NCBI GenBank assembly: GCA_900542575.1
Contig: UQOE01000003.1
Span: 62,001 to 126,000, forward strand
Origin: an uncultured Oscillospiraceae bacterium
GTDB lineage: Bacteria; Bacillota; Clostridia; Oscillospirales; Acutalibacteraceae
Direction: 5' to 3'
DNA length: 64,000 nucleotides
Part shown: positions 31,621-40,100 of the stretch, piece by piece
Layout: the number at the start of each line of letters is the position of its first letter
Position numbering within the stretch: the stretch's first letter is position 1
The notes under the pieces: generated by a model
Seen by the model: the letters and a program-made list of their open reading frames with translations, nothing else
What the model was told of the DNA's origin: nothing
The model's database searches: none
Made by a program: the position numbers and the translations under genes

Positions 31621-34167
31621 ATGGCAGAAAAGGAACTGGTAAAATCGGGCATCCCGGAGATGGATGCGGCCATACCAATTGCCATGGGGGACAACCTCGT
31701 ATGGCAGGTCTCAAATTTGGACGAGTTCCGGCTGTTCGCCGGGCCATTTATTGAGCAGGCCATCCGGGACGGGAGAAAGATCATCTATGTGCGGTTCGCC
31801 AGCCACCCGCCGCTGGTGCATGAACGAAAAGAGGTCAAACGGGTCACGATTCCGCTGTCCAAGCGTTTTGAGAGCTTTACAGTGGATATTCACAACCTGA
31901 TTTCACGGGAGGGGCCGGATGTCTTTTACATTTTCGACTGTCTGTCGGAGCTGCAGACGGCCTGGGCGACCGACCTTATGATGGGCAATTTCTTTCGGCT
32001 GACCTGCCCGTACCTGTACCAGATGAATACGGTGACCTATTTCCCAATCCTGCGGGGGCGCCACTCTTTTGCGGCCATGGGGAAAATCCGGGATACGACG
32101 CAGCTGTTTCTCGACGTCTACTCCAATGCGCATCTGGTCTTTGTCCGGCCACTGAAGGTCTGGAAGCGGAGTTCCGAGACCATGTTTCTGCCCCATCTCT
32201 ATGACCCGGAGCGGGGGACGTTCCGGCCGGTCTTCAGCGGTGTGCTGGCCAGCCGGTTTTACTCCATCGTCAACCGGGACGTGGCCCAGAGCGCGGACTT
32301 TGATTTTGACAGCTGGGACCGGTTCTTCCACAATACACAGCTGCTGCATCAGAACGGCATCGACATCTCCGACGCCTGCTCCCGCATGTGCCATATTATG
32401 CTGACCCGGGACGAGCGGATGCGCACTCTGATAGAGGAAAATTTTACGCCGGAGGACTATTTTGAAATCCGTTCCCGCATGATCGGGACCGGCCTCATTG
32501 GCGGCAAGGCCTGCGGCATGCTGCTGGCGCGGAAGCTCATTGAGAACAAAGAGCCCGACGTCTTTTCCCGTCTGGAGCCCCACGACTCTTTTTATGTCGG
32601 GTCCGATGTCTTCTATACCTATCTCGTGGACAACGGGCTCTGGGATCTCCGCCTGAAACAGCGCACGCCGGAGGGCTATTTTACCGTGGCGAAAGAGATG
32701 GGGGAGGCCCTTGGCCGCGGCACGTTCAATGAATCCATGCGGGAGCAGTTCCGCCATGTCCTGGATTACTATGGTCAGGACCCGTGTATTGTCCGCTCCA
32801 GTTCCATCCTGGAGGACGGCTTCGGCAACGCCTTCGCGGGGAAATACGAGTCGGTCTTCTGCTCCAACAGCGGGACGCCGGAGGAGCGGCTCCGGGAATT
32901 TGAAAACGCCATTCGGACGGTCTATAAGAGCACGATGAGCATGGCGGCGCTGGATTACCGCAAACGCCGCGGTCTCGAAAATCGGGATGAGCAGATGTCG
33001 CTGCTGGTCCAGCGCGTCTCCGGGTCGCGCTATGGCACCTATTTTCTGCCGAGCGCGGCTGGCGTCGGCTATTCGGTCAGCCCGTACCGGTTCCATGGAA
33101 AAGAACAGAGCGGCGGCATGCTGCGCCTGGTCATGGGCCTCGGCACCGCCGCCGTCGACCGGGAGCGGGGCTCCTATCCGCGGATCGTCTCCATGGACAA
33201 CCCGACCCGGCCCACGGCTGCCACCACGGCGGAGCAGCACCAGTTCAGCCAGCAGGTCATTGACGCGGTCAACACGTCCACCGGCAGCGTGGACGGGCTG
33301 GACATCCGCTGGGCGGTGCAGAATCTGCCCGCCAGCCAGCAGAAGATGCTTCTCTCGCACGATTACGATGCCGAATCGCGCTTCCTGAACCGGGGGCAGA
33401 GGAGAAAAGTTTATTTTGTCTCCTGCGACGGCATCGTGCAGAATCCGAAAATCATGTCGGATATGCGTAAGATTCTGGAGACGCTGCAGCGGGAGTACGA
33501 CTACCCGGTTGACATTGAGTACACCATCAACCTGTCCGAACAGGAGTATGTCATTGATCTCCTGCAGTGCCGTCCGCTCCAGGTCAGCAAGAACAGCGAG
33601 CGGGTGGAGGTGCCGGAGCAGATGCCGCGGGAGAAGGTTCTGCTGGAGAGCGCACATGCCTCCATGGGTATCTCACGTCGGCGGCGGCTGGATTACCTCG
33701 TATATGTCAATCCGGTGGCCTACTACAACATGCCTTATAAGGAAAAATACGAGGTTCGCACTGCCATCCGGGAGATCAACTGGAGATTCCGCGGCCAGGG
33801 CAAGATGATGATGCTCCTGGTTCCGGGACGCATCTGCACCTCTTCCCCCGAGCTCGGCGTGCCCACGACCTTCGCCGACATCAGCGAATTTGATATCATC
33901 GGGGAAATTGCCGAGTCCCGGGCGGGCTACCAGCCGGAGCTCTCCTACGGAAGCCACATTTTTCAGGATCTGGTGGAGTCGGAGATCCTCTACACCGCCG
34001 TCTTCGACGACGAAAAGACCCTCTGCTATCAGCCGGAGCTCCTGTCTTCGCTCCCCACCATTCCCAACGCGCTCGATCCAGTGGTCAAAACATACGACCT
34101 AACGCATGTCGACTGTACGGTGTACTACGATTTTCTCTCCGAGCACTTCCTCTGCACGTTATTCTAA
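31621..34167 (+). CDS. PEP/pyruvate-binding (PPDK N-terminal) protein with degenerate RecA/KaiC-like domain
   Basis: The 848-residue product starts at the ATG after AAAGGAAGTG. Residues 1-230 resemble a KaiC/RAD55-type ATPase (GIPEMD, MGDNLVWQVSNLDEFRLFA, FYIFDCLSEL as Walker-B strand) but have no Walker-A GxxxxGKT. From about 285 a PPDK ATP-grasp domain follows (GLIGGKACGMLLARKL, CIVRSSSILEDGFGNAFAGK, and YVIDLLQCRPLQ near 645). The PEP-utilising swivel domain with its phospho-His is missing, so complete PPDK chemistry is unlikely. It may be a kinase or nucleotide-sensing scaffold. The gene is monocistronic, with TACAAT at 31586 as a possible -10. Confidence 0.75.
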   Translation: MAEKELVKSGIPEMDAAIPIAMGDNLVWQVSNLDEFRLFAGPFIEQAIRDGRKIIYVRFASHPPLVHERKEVKRVTIPLSKRFESFTVDIHNLISREGPDVFYIFDCLSELQTAWATDLMMGNFFRLTCPYLYQMNTVTYFPILRGRHSFAAMGKIRDTTQLFLDVYSNAHLVFVRPLKVWKRSSETMFLPHLYDPERGTFRPVFSGVLASRFYSIVNRDVAQSADFDFDSWDRFFHNTQLLHQNGIDISDACSRMCHIMLTRDERMRTLIEENFTPEDYFEIRSRMIGTGLIGGKACGMLLARKLIENKEPDVFSRLEPHDSFYVGSDVFYTYLVDNGLWDLRLKQRTPEGYFTVAKEMGEALGRGTFNESMREQFRHVLDYYGQDPCIVRSSSILEDGFGNAFAGKYESVFCSNSGTPEERLREFENAIRTVYKSTMSMAALDYRKRRGLENRDEQMSLLVQRVSGSRYGTYFLPSAAGVGYSVSPYRFHGKEQSGGMLRLVMGLGTAAVDRERGSYPRIVSMDNPTRPTAATTAEQHQFSQQVIDAVNTSTGSVDGLDIRWAVQNLPASQQKMLLSHDYDAESRFLNRGQRRKVYFVSCDGIVQNPKIMSDMRKILETLQREYDYPVDIEYTINLSEQEYVIDLLQCRPLQVSKNSERVEVPEQMPREKVLLESAHASMGISRRRRLDYLVYVNPVAYYNMPYKEKYEVRTAIREINWRFRGQGKMMMLLVPGRICTSSPELGVPTTFADISEFDIIGEIAESRAGYQPELSYGSHIFQDLVESEILYTAVFDDEKTLCYQPELLSSLPTIPNALDPVVKTYDLTHVDCTVYYDFLSEHFLCTLF

Positions 34168-34245
34168 TTGGTGGGATGTCCGGTCGAATGACCCTTGTGG
34201 AACCCCTTCCCGTCTGCTATCTTGAACATAAAGGAGGAAAACGAA

Positions 34246-34896
34246 GTGACTGCATTTCTTATTATCTATGGACTGCTGCTGCTCAGCTATCTGTTTGTAG
34301 AGCGGGGGCATAACCGAAAGCTCCGCATTGCCAACAAGACCGTGATGGCGGCAGGCTTTCTGATTTACGGCTATTTCGCCATCCTCACCCAGGATGTCGT
34401 CGGGTGGCACGGGGTACTGTTTCTTGTCTCACTGACCCTGGCCTTCCTTGGAGACATCCTGCTGCTGTTCACTTTCACCGGCGGCGGTACGGCCTTCGGT
34501 TTTGCCAATCTCGGGTTCCTGTTCTATGAGGGAGTCTACCTCCTGAACGGCGGCGTGCTCTGGCGCTGGAGCTGGGCATTTCTCATCGGGCTCATTCCGT
34601 ACGCAGTTCTGCTGTATGCGCTGCGCCGGGCAGATATCGGCAAAATGTTGGTGCCGGTGGCATCCTATATGCTTGCCATTACACTCCACGGAACCATGGG
34701 CGTCCTGCTTATGATTTTTGCGGGCGGCGGCTCTCCATTATTTATCCTTGGTCTGGGCTCGCTGCTGTTTGAAATTTCCGACTACTTCCTGATGGTCCAC
34801 AAGTTTATCGACAAAAAGCATCTGTGGATCCTCAACGCCAACAGCCTCTCCTACTTTGTCGGCATGCTCCTTATTGTCCTTTCCCGGACAATGTAA
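34246..34896 (+). CDS. YhhN/TMEM86-family membrane protein (lysoplasmalogenase-like)
   Basis: The GTG at 34246 after AAAGGAGGAAAACGAA is the start; the product has 216 residues and about eight membrane helices. The family aspartates are present in LAFLGDILLLF and ISDYFLMVHKF. Relatives hydrolyse the vinyl-ether bond of lysoplasmalogens, which is plausible because many Clostridia make plasmalogens anaerobically. It is downstream of the PPDK-like gene by 78 nt and may share its transcript. Confidence 0.8.
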   Translation: MTAFLIIYGLLLLSYLFVERGHNRKLRIANKTVMAAGFLIYGYFAILTQDVVGWHGVLFLVSLTLAFLGDILLLFTFTGGGTAFGFANLGFLFYEGVYLLNGGVLWRWSWAFLIGLIPYAVLLYALRRADIGKMLVPVASYMLAITLHGTMGVLLMIFAGGGSPLFILGLGSLLFEISDYFLMVHKFIDKKHLWILNANSLSYFVGMLLIVLSRTM

Positions 34897-34921
34897 TATT
34901 CATCAACCCTATTCTATGTGA

Positions 34922-34961
34922 AACGGGACCGCTTCAGACGATTGTTCTGCGGCGGTCCTGT
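34922..34961 (+). terminator. Terminator-like hairpin
   Basis: AACGGGACCGC pairs with GCGGTCCTGTT across a 19-nt loop with an inner AGAC/GTTCT pairing; a short T-run (TTT) follows. Confidence 0.6.
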
Positions 34962-35020
34962 TTCCTGCTGTGCAGAAAAATGTTCAGCTTTTGTGAGGTT
35001 TCGATAAACCTGAAATGCAG

Positions 35021-35054
35021 AAGGGCGCATTGCAGGATTCTGCAATGCGCCCTT
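35021..35054. repeat. Copy 4 of the GGGCGCACTGCAGAA hairpin family
   Basis: A perfect 15-bp stem AAGGGCGCATTGCAG (35021-35035) / CTGCAATGCGCCCTT (35040-35054) with a GATT loop. Neither strand has a T-tract after it. It lies between convergent genes. Confidence 0.7.
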
Positions 35055-35070
35055 CGAAAGATGGAGGGAT

Positions 35071-36384
35071 TTATTTGCCCAGTTTGCTCTTTGCCTTGAG
35101 AACAATCTGGTATTTCTTCGGAATCATGTCCCAGGCGTCGTCGCAGGACTTGTCGAGGATTTCGATGACCTCTTTGGCGGTATCGAGATCCATGAGCAGG
35201 TTCGGCTTGAACTGGAGCACCGACTTGTCGAAGTCGGCGGCGACACACCAGACGCCGTTTTTAATCATGGCGAACATCAGCGGGTAGGCGCCTTTGGAGA
35301 AGCAGGTCTCGAGGCCCATGATGACGCCGACCTGGCGGATGCCGGTGAAGAAGTACGGGTGCTTCGCCTGAACTTTCGGCAGCTCTTCGGCGAAGAAGTC
35401 GGTCAGCATGTCGACGTTCTTCTTTGTCTCCGGCCGCTGCAGGATTTCCAGCACTTTGAGGGCGGTAATACAGCCGACCTCGCAGCCGTTGAAGGAGGTG
35501 GTGTGGGCGAAGCCGTCGTCTTTCATCCAGGCGGCTGCAGCGTCGTCCATAATGACCGCTGCCATCGGATAGTAGCCGCCGGACAGGCCCTTGGCGGTGA
35601 CGATCATGTCGGGCTTGGCGCCGAACTGCTGAACGCACCACATTTTACCGCTGCGCATCAGGCCGCACTGGACTTCGTCGGCAATGTAGAGCGCGCCGTA
35701 TTTGTGGCACAGCTCCTCGACGCCTTTGTGATACCCCTCATCCGGAATCGGGAATCCGGCCGTGGCGGGGAGGGTCTCCAGAACTACGGCAGCGGTGTCG
35801 CCCTTCTTCAGGACTTTCTTCAGAGCCTTCAGATCGTTGTAGGGGATATGGGTGTAATATTTTTCGTCCGGGGTCATGTTGAAGTAGGCTCCCAGCTTCG
35901 GGTTGCCCGCCTGCATCGATGCACCGGTGGCACCGTGAAATGCATTCTTGACGCTGACGACACGTTTGCGCTTCGTGGCAAACCGTGCAAACTTGATGGC
36001 CGCATCTATGGATTCCGACCCCGTGTTCAGCGGGACGACGTATCTCATGTTGTCCGGTGAGACCTTCAGCAGCTCCTCGCAGAACGCGTTCTTATAAGGA
36101 GAAGGGAAATAGTGGTTGCCGGCGTCGACTTTGTCCACTGCGTCCTTCAGTGCCTGGGCGACCTCCGGGTTCTTATGGCCGAGGTTGAACACGCCGCCGT
36201 TGCTGTGCATGTTGATATAGGTGTAGCCGTCCAGATCCTTGAACCGGCTTCCGCTGCGCTCGCCCATGACAATGTGGGCACCGTAGTGCTCAAAGAACTC
36301 AATTCGATTTGGGTTCCAGACTTCGTGGGCCTTCTCAAACACTTCTTTTGTCTCCGGGGACATCGGTCGATCCAGCAGTGGCAT
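35071..36384 (-). CDS. Class III aminotransferase
   Basis: The 437-residue PLP enzyme has the class III (omega-transaminase) signature: YINMHSNGGVFNLGHKNPEV, NTGSESIDAAIKFAR, FHGATGASM, the Asp of LYIADEVQCGLMRSGKMW and the Schiff-base lysine in TAKGLSGGYYPM. Relatives include acetylornithine, putrescine and 2,2-dialkylglycine transaminases; the substrate is not decidable here. It has its own good promoter, an 80-nt leader with a hairpin (36418-36452), and lies just downstream, in map order, of the nitrogenase-like operon's terminator. It is not part of that operon. Confidence 0.88.
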   Translation of the reverse strand: MPLLDRPMSPETKEVFEKAHEVWNPNRIEFFEHYGAHIVMGERSGSRFKDLDGYTYINMHSNGGVFNLGHKNPEVAQALKDAVDKVDAGNHYFPSPYKNAFCEELLKVSPDNMRYVVPLNTGSESIDAAIKFARFATKRKRVVSVKNAFHGATGASMQAGNPKLGAYFNMTPDEKYYTHIPYNDLKALKKVLKKGDTAAVVLETLPATAGFPIPDEGYHKGVEELCHKYGALYIADEVQCGLMRSGKMWCVQQFGAKPDMIVTAKGLSGGYYPMAAVIMDDAAAAWMKDDGFAHTTSFNGCEVGCITALKVLEILQRPETKKNVDMLTDFFAEELPKVQAKHPYFFTGIRQVGVIMGLETCFSKGAYPLMFAMIKNGVWCVAADFDKSVLQFKPNLLMDLDTAKEVIEILDKSCDDAWDMIPKKYQIVLKAKSKLGK

Positions 36385-36470
36385 AAATAAATCCCTCTTC
36401 CTTTCAAAATAAATAAGGCACTTCCGCAGGGAGACCCCTTAGAAGCACCTTTGCATGTAACTGATTCTAT

Positions 36471-36499
36471 TTTAGGCGCATGTGTCCGATGTTTCAATA
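36471..36499 (-). promoter_or_regulatory. Aminotransferase promoter
   Basis: On the minus strand TTGAAA (36499-36494), 17 bp, TAAAAT (36476-36471). Confidence 0.75.
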
Positions 36500-36568
36500 C
36501 ATGGGTTCCGAAACCTACAGTTTGGACAGGGGATGCGGACAAGCTCATTGTTGAAAAGGGAAAAATGT

Positions 36569-36710
36569 TATATATCAATCTTCCCTACAAAATTTTTAGG
36601 GATAATTTCAAAACCGGCCATTTTCCCTGGGAAATCGTAGGGAGAAACAGCATATATAAATTTTCCCTAAAAAATATCCAGGGAAAATTTCAAAACGGCC
36701 CGGTTTCCCT
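36569..36710. repeat. Tandem duplicate of a 60-bp AT-rich TTCCCTA element
   Basis: Units at 36569-36628 and 36651-36710 align end to end without gaps at most positions. They share ATATA, TTCCCTA, AATTTCAAAAC and a final TTCCCT. Each contains TTCCCTA...TAGGGA or TTTTCCCT...AGGGAAAA arms, and the spacer adds TTTCCCTGGGAAA. The 36385-36796 gap holds this repeat, the aminotransferase promoter/leader and a terminator, and no gene. Confidence 0.75.
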
Positions 36711-36748
36711 AAATCAAGCGGCTGGGCCGCCAAATGGGCAGCTCAGAC

Positions 36749-36783
36749 AGAAAAAACTCCCCGGAACCAGTTCCAGGGAGTTT
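36749..36783 (-). terminator. Terminator of the nitrogenase-like/hyp operon
   Basis: On the minus strand AAACTCCCTGGAAC pairs with GTTCCGGGGAGTTT, then TTTTTT. It lies 14 nt after the last gene of the operon. Confidence 0.9.
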
Positions 36784-36796
36784 CGCATGTTAGCAG

Positions 36797-37960
36797 TTAT
36801 TCTTGTTTCAGCCATTGATCAAACTCCGGCGAGACAAACACCGGGATCTCCGCCCGGAACTGCCGCCCGGAGCAGGCCTCCTGTGGAAAATCGGTGAAAG
36901 GCACGGTGGGAGGTGCCACGCGCCGGTAAATGGGGTCTGCAATGATGCGGTCGGCCTCATTGGTCAGGCGGCGGATATCGTCCTCCTCGTCGGAGCGGCA
37001 GTCGCTGTCCCGCAGCAGACCGATGTCATCCTCCAGCGGGCAGATGACCTGCACCTCCCCGCAGCCGCAGTCCTGCTCCAGGCAGGCCCGCAGAGAGCTG
37101 CAGAACACCGGCTCGCCGATGAGCAGGGTCCGGCGCCGGTCGGCGCCAGTCGAAGGGTCGGATGAGAGAATCTGGTTTTCCCCCGAATCCGCAGCTTCCC
37201 GGATGGCGTCGGCGACCGCTCGCTCTCCATAGGGCCCAATTGGAATGCCGATGACATACGGCGTGCCGTATTTCTGCCGGAGTACTTTCGCGGCATCCAG
37301 CGCCACGGAGGAGACGACCAGATTGACATCGGCCTGGCCGGCGGTCTCCAGCTGCTCCAGGGAGTCGCCCATGGACCAGCAGGACTGTTCCGTAAAGCCG
37401 TTTCGCTGCAGGAAGGCGTGGAGCCCTTCGACGTTGCCCACCACCGAGAAATCCAGCGGGGTGACGCCGAGGAGATTCACAGAAATGCCCGTATGGGGCT
37501 TCCGCTCAATCGAGTTCGGGCAGAAGAAGTCTGCAATTTTTTCAAACGCCTGCCGTGCTCCATTCTGATACGTGTACATCCCGCTGGTCTGGAACGCAAA
37601 GGTCGGAATGCCGGTGCGCTGTTCAATGAGCCGTGCGACGCCCTTAAAGTCGGTGCCGCAGACCAGCGCAATCGGGGAGCCGAAGATGGCGATGAATTTC
37701 GGGTGCTTTTCGTCCGCCACCTCGGCCACGTCGTCGATAAACTTCTGGTCGTTGCCGAGTACCATGTCGTACTCTTCCAGAGCCGAGATGAAGATGAGGC
37801 TGTCCATGTCGTACCAGCGGGGCTCGTCGTGGGTGGCGTAGGTGGAGTTGCAGCCGGAGGCGTCGTGCATGACGATCAGGCCGCCGAGCTCGTAGAGGGC
37901 GGAGCAGACGCCGCCGAGGTCGGCGCAGTAATTGGCCAGAACGCGCTGTACCTGTTTCAT
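36797..37960 (-). CDS. Nitrogenase component 1-like protein, NifK-type 2
   Basis: This 387-residue protein is the last of the 12-gene operon, ATGA-coupled to NifD-like 2. The start YCADLGGVCSALYELGG, then HDASGCNSTY, recalls the NifK stretch around its first two P-cluster cysteines (here Cys12 and Cys37). The third cluster cysteine is replaced by Ser in IFGSPIALVCGTDF, with Cys101 nearby. TPLDFS, DEPRWYD and GTDFKGVARL are shared with the gene at 44674, its paralog. The function is unknown. By family logic it is one subunit of a dimeric reductase that receives electrons from the NifH-like protein. It is far shorter than NifK. Confidence 0.75.
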   Translation of the reverse strand: MKQVQRVLANYCADLGGVCSALYELGGLIVMHDASGCNSTYATHDEPRWYDMDSLIFISALEEYDMVLGNDQKFIDDVAEVADEKHPKFIAIFGSPIALVCGTDFKGVARLIEQRTGIPTFAFQTSGMYTYQNGARQAFEKIADFFCPNSIERKPHTGISVNLLGVTPLDFSVVGNVEGLHAFLQRNGFTEQSCWSMGDSLEQLETAGQADVNLVVSSVALDAAKVLRQKYGTPYVIGIPIGPYGERAVADAIREAADSGENQILSSDPSTGADRRRTLLIGEPVFCSSLRACLEQDCGCGEVQVICPLEDDIGLLRDSDCRSDEEDDIRRLTNEADRIIADPIYRRVAPPTVPFTDFPQEACSGRQFRAEIPVFVSPEFDQWLKQE

Positions 37961-39330
37961 CCGTGACACCCCCAGGCTTTGACTTGAATGATCTCTCTGG
38001 TCTCTTTCTCCTCGCAGACCGCCTCGTCCATGAGCTCGCACAGCCGGACGATGCCGGCATATCCGTGAAGGCCGCGGTTGTAGATCAGGTTTACGAAATG
38101 TTTGGTTCCGGTGAAGTAGGCGGCCTTCTGGCCGATGGCGAGCAGCTGTCCGTCGAGCCGTTCCGCCTCATCCCGCGGGTTGGTGCGGCCGCGGAAGTTG
38201 ACGATGGAGCGGATCTTCAGATCCGGATGGTGCGCCCGGAGCCAGTCACGGGCAGCCGTCTCCTCGCCGCTGATGGCGTCCAGGTAGACGGCGGTGACGC
38301 GGAAGCCATGGGAGAGCAGGAGCCGGGCGAGCTCCAGCGGGCGAGGCGTGCCGGCGGCGTCGATCTGAATCTCGATCTCTCCGATGGAATCCCGCAGATC
38401 GGCCAGAGCTTTTTCAGCCTTCTGCCGCTCTGCAGCGAAGTCGGGACATGGCAGCCCGGCAGCTTCTGCTGCATCTCGAATTCCATGCTCGATGGAACCG
38501 TAGTCCCATGCATATGGTGCATATACAACGTTTGCTCCCGTGCGGCCGGCGAGCGTCTTTGCGGCAATGCCTCCGAGGGGATGCGTGTAAATGTCCAGGA
38601 CGGCCTCGCCCATCTCCTGGTACTGCTCATAGGTCGTCAGATTCGGGAGCTCCCGGATCGTCCAGCCGTTTGCCTCGAACATCTGCAGAAGTTCGGATTT
38701 CGGCCAGAGCGAAAAGTAGTTGCCGATGATATTAACGGCCTTCGGATTCCGGGGGCGAGGACGGATGGCGTCGTAGAGCTGCCGGTTGACGGCCTCCTCG
38801 TAGAAGATCTTCGATTTGCGCATGGTGCAGTCCATATAGCACTCAATGAAGTCGACCGTCGGGAACCGCTCCCGCAGGGTTTTATACACGTATTTGGTAT
38901 CGGTATAAATCATCTTGTGAATGCAGGAGCAGAATAGCAGCACCGCAGTGGGCAGGCTGTCCCTGTGCTCCAGAATGTCGGTGACGCCGTCAATAATCAG
39001 CTGATCCATCCTGCCGTCGTAGAGGTTGCCCTCCTTGACGGTGATCATGGCAAAGCGGTCCATGCCGTCGAACTCGGCGGCGGACAGGACAACGCCGCGC
39101 AGGCATCCGTCCGGGCAGACGAAAATCTCCATGCTGCCGGGGACGAGCATGGGTGTGTGGGCGATGGTCCAGGTGCCCCTGGCCGGGGGCGTGTACTCGA
39201 CGCCGGCGCGGAAGGGGGCATCGGAGGTCAGGTCGCCGATGCGGACCTCGGATTTGCCGCGGTCCTGTGCGAGGCTCAGGGGCTTGACCCGGGCCGATGA
39301 GACGGTGTCGTGAATATTGATGAGACTCAT
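37957..39330 (-). CDS. Nitrogenase component 1-like protein, NifD-type 2
   Basis: This 457-residue protein is ATGA-coupled on both sides. After about 45 poorly conserved residues it shows the component-1 layout: PPARGTWTIAHTPMLVPGS, VCPDGCLRGVVL (Cys72, Cys76) and LLFCSCIHKMIYTD (Cys134, Cys136). Later segments include NIIGNYFSLWPKSELLQMFE and FTGTKHFVNLIYNRGLHGYAG. Against NifD-like 1, the first cluster cysteine is replaced by Arg (PPARG versus PACHL). A cluster bound by the two remaining cysteine pairs is plausible. Subunit partner: NifK-type 2. The substrate is unknown. Confidence 0.7.
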   Translation of the reverse strand: MSLINIHDTVSSARVKPLSLAQDRGKSEVRIGDLTSDAPFRAGVEYTPPARGTWTIAHTPMLVPGSMEIFVCPDGCLRGVVLSAAEFDGMDRFAMITVKEGNLYDGRMDQLIIDGVTDILEHRDSLPTAVLLFCSCIHKMIYTDTKYVYKTLRERFPTVDFIECYMDCTMRKSKIFYEEAVNRQLYDAIRPRPRNPKAVNIIGNYFSLWPKSELLQMFEANGWTIRELPNLTTYEQYQEMGEAVLDIYTHPLGGIAAKTLAGRTGANVVYAPYAWDYGSIEHGIRDAAEAAGLPCPDFAAERQKAEKALADLRDSIGEIEIQIDAAGTPRPLELARLLLSHGFRVTAVYLDAISGEETAARDWLRAHHPDLKIRSIVNFRGRTNPRDEAERLDGQLLAIGQKAAYFTGTKHFVNLIYNRGLHGYAGIVRLCELMDEAVCEEKETREIIQVKAWGCHG

Positions 39331-40082
39331 ATGCCGGTCTCCTTTATGACGGCGTCCGCGAGACGCCGGTACATGTCGGCGGCGCCGGAGTCCGGGAAGG
39401 CCTCCAGCACGGTCTTGTGCAGCTCGTCGGCGTCCTGGACCGTGTCGGAGAACTGCAGTTCCCTGACTATTTTGGTATGGGCGTCCTCGCAGAGCTGTGC
39501 AATTTTTTCGTCCTCGTTTTTGACATTCCGGTGATTGACGATGATGCCCCCCATCTTTGCATAGCCGCGCCGCTCGAATGTCTCGACGGCCACCGCAATG
39601 TTCATGGAGGCATGGATGGCCATGGCCTCGCCGGAGGTCAGGATAAACACTTTGTCGGCATAGCCTTCCCGCAGGGGCATGGAGAAGCCGCCGCAGACCA
39701 CGTCGCCCAGGACGTCGTAGAAGACAAAGTCGGGCTTGTAGATGTCATAGGCTTTCCGGTCGTCCAGCGCCTCCATGGCAATGACGATGCCGCGACCCGC
39801 ACATCCAAGTCCCGGGGTGGGGCCGCCGGCCTCGACGCAGAGCACGCCATTGTAGCCGGGGGTGACCATCTCTTCCAGTCGGACGTCCTTGTTCCGTGCG
39901 CGGATGAGGTCCAGAACGGTGGCCTTCTCGGTATCTCCGTGGAGATTGATGGTCGAGTCCGCCTTAGGATCGCAGCCGATCTGCATGACGGTATAGCCCT
40001 TCTCCGCCAGCGCGGCGGAAAGATTGGAGACGGTGGTGGACTTGCCGATGCCGCCTTTGCCGTAAAACGCAATTTTTTTCAT
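39327..40082 (-). CDS. NifH-like ATPase 2 (nitrogenase reductase homolog)
   Basis: This 251-residue protein has YGKGGIGKST (P-loop 8-17), QIGCDPKADST (switch I), GGPTPGLGCAGRG with cluster ligand Cys94, and DVLGDVVCGGF with Cys130, the same two cysteines per monomer that hold the [4Fe-4S] cluster between NifH subunits. It should dimerise and pass single electrons to the adjacent component-1 pair on ATP hydrolysis. It lies between hypE (18 nt) and NifD-like 2 (ATGA), so this second module is translated with the Hyp proteins. Confidence 0.9.
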   Translation of the reverse strand: MKKIAFYGKGGIGKSTTVSNLSAALAEKGYTVMQIGCDPKADSTINLHGDTEKATVLDLIRARNKDVRLEEMVTPGYNGVLCVEAGGPTPGLGCAGRGIVIAMEALDDRKAYDIYKPDFVFYDVLGDVVCGGFSMPLREGYADKVFILTSGEAMAIHASMNIAVAVETFERRGYAKMGGIIVNHRNVKNEDEKIAQLCEDAHTKIVRELQFSDTVQDADELHKTVLEAFPDSGAADMYRRLADAVIKETGI

Positions 40083-40100
40083 CTCAGTCGGTCCTCCGCT

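Noticed and set aside
36569..36710. CRISPR array or leader
   Set aside because: Only two units, diverged, with AT-rich palindromes and no unique spacers or cas genes.
36451..36897. 148-codon plus-strand frame across the repeat region
   Set aside because: It runs through the tandem repeat and the operon terminator, without an RBS or domain.
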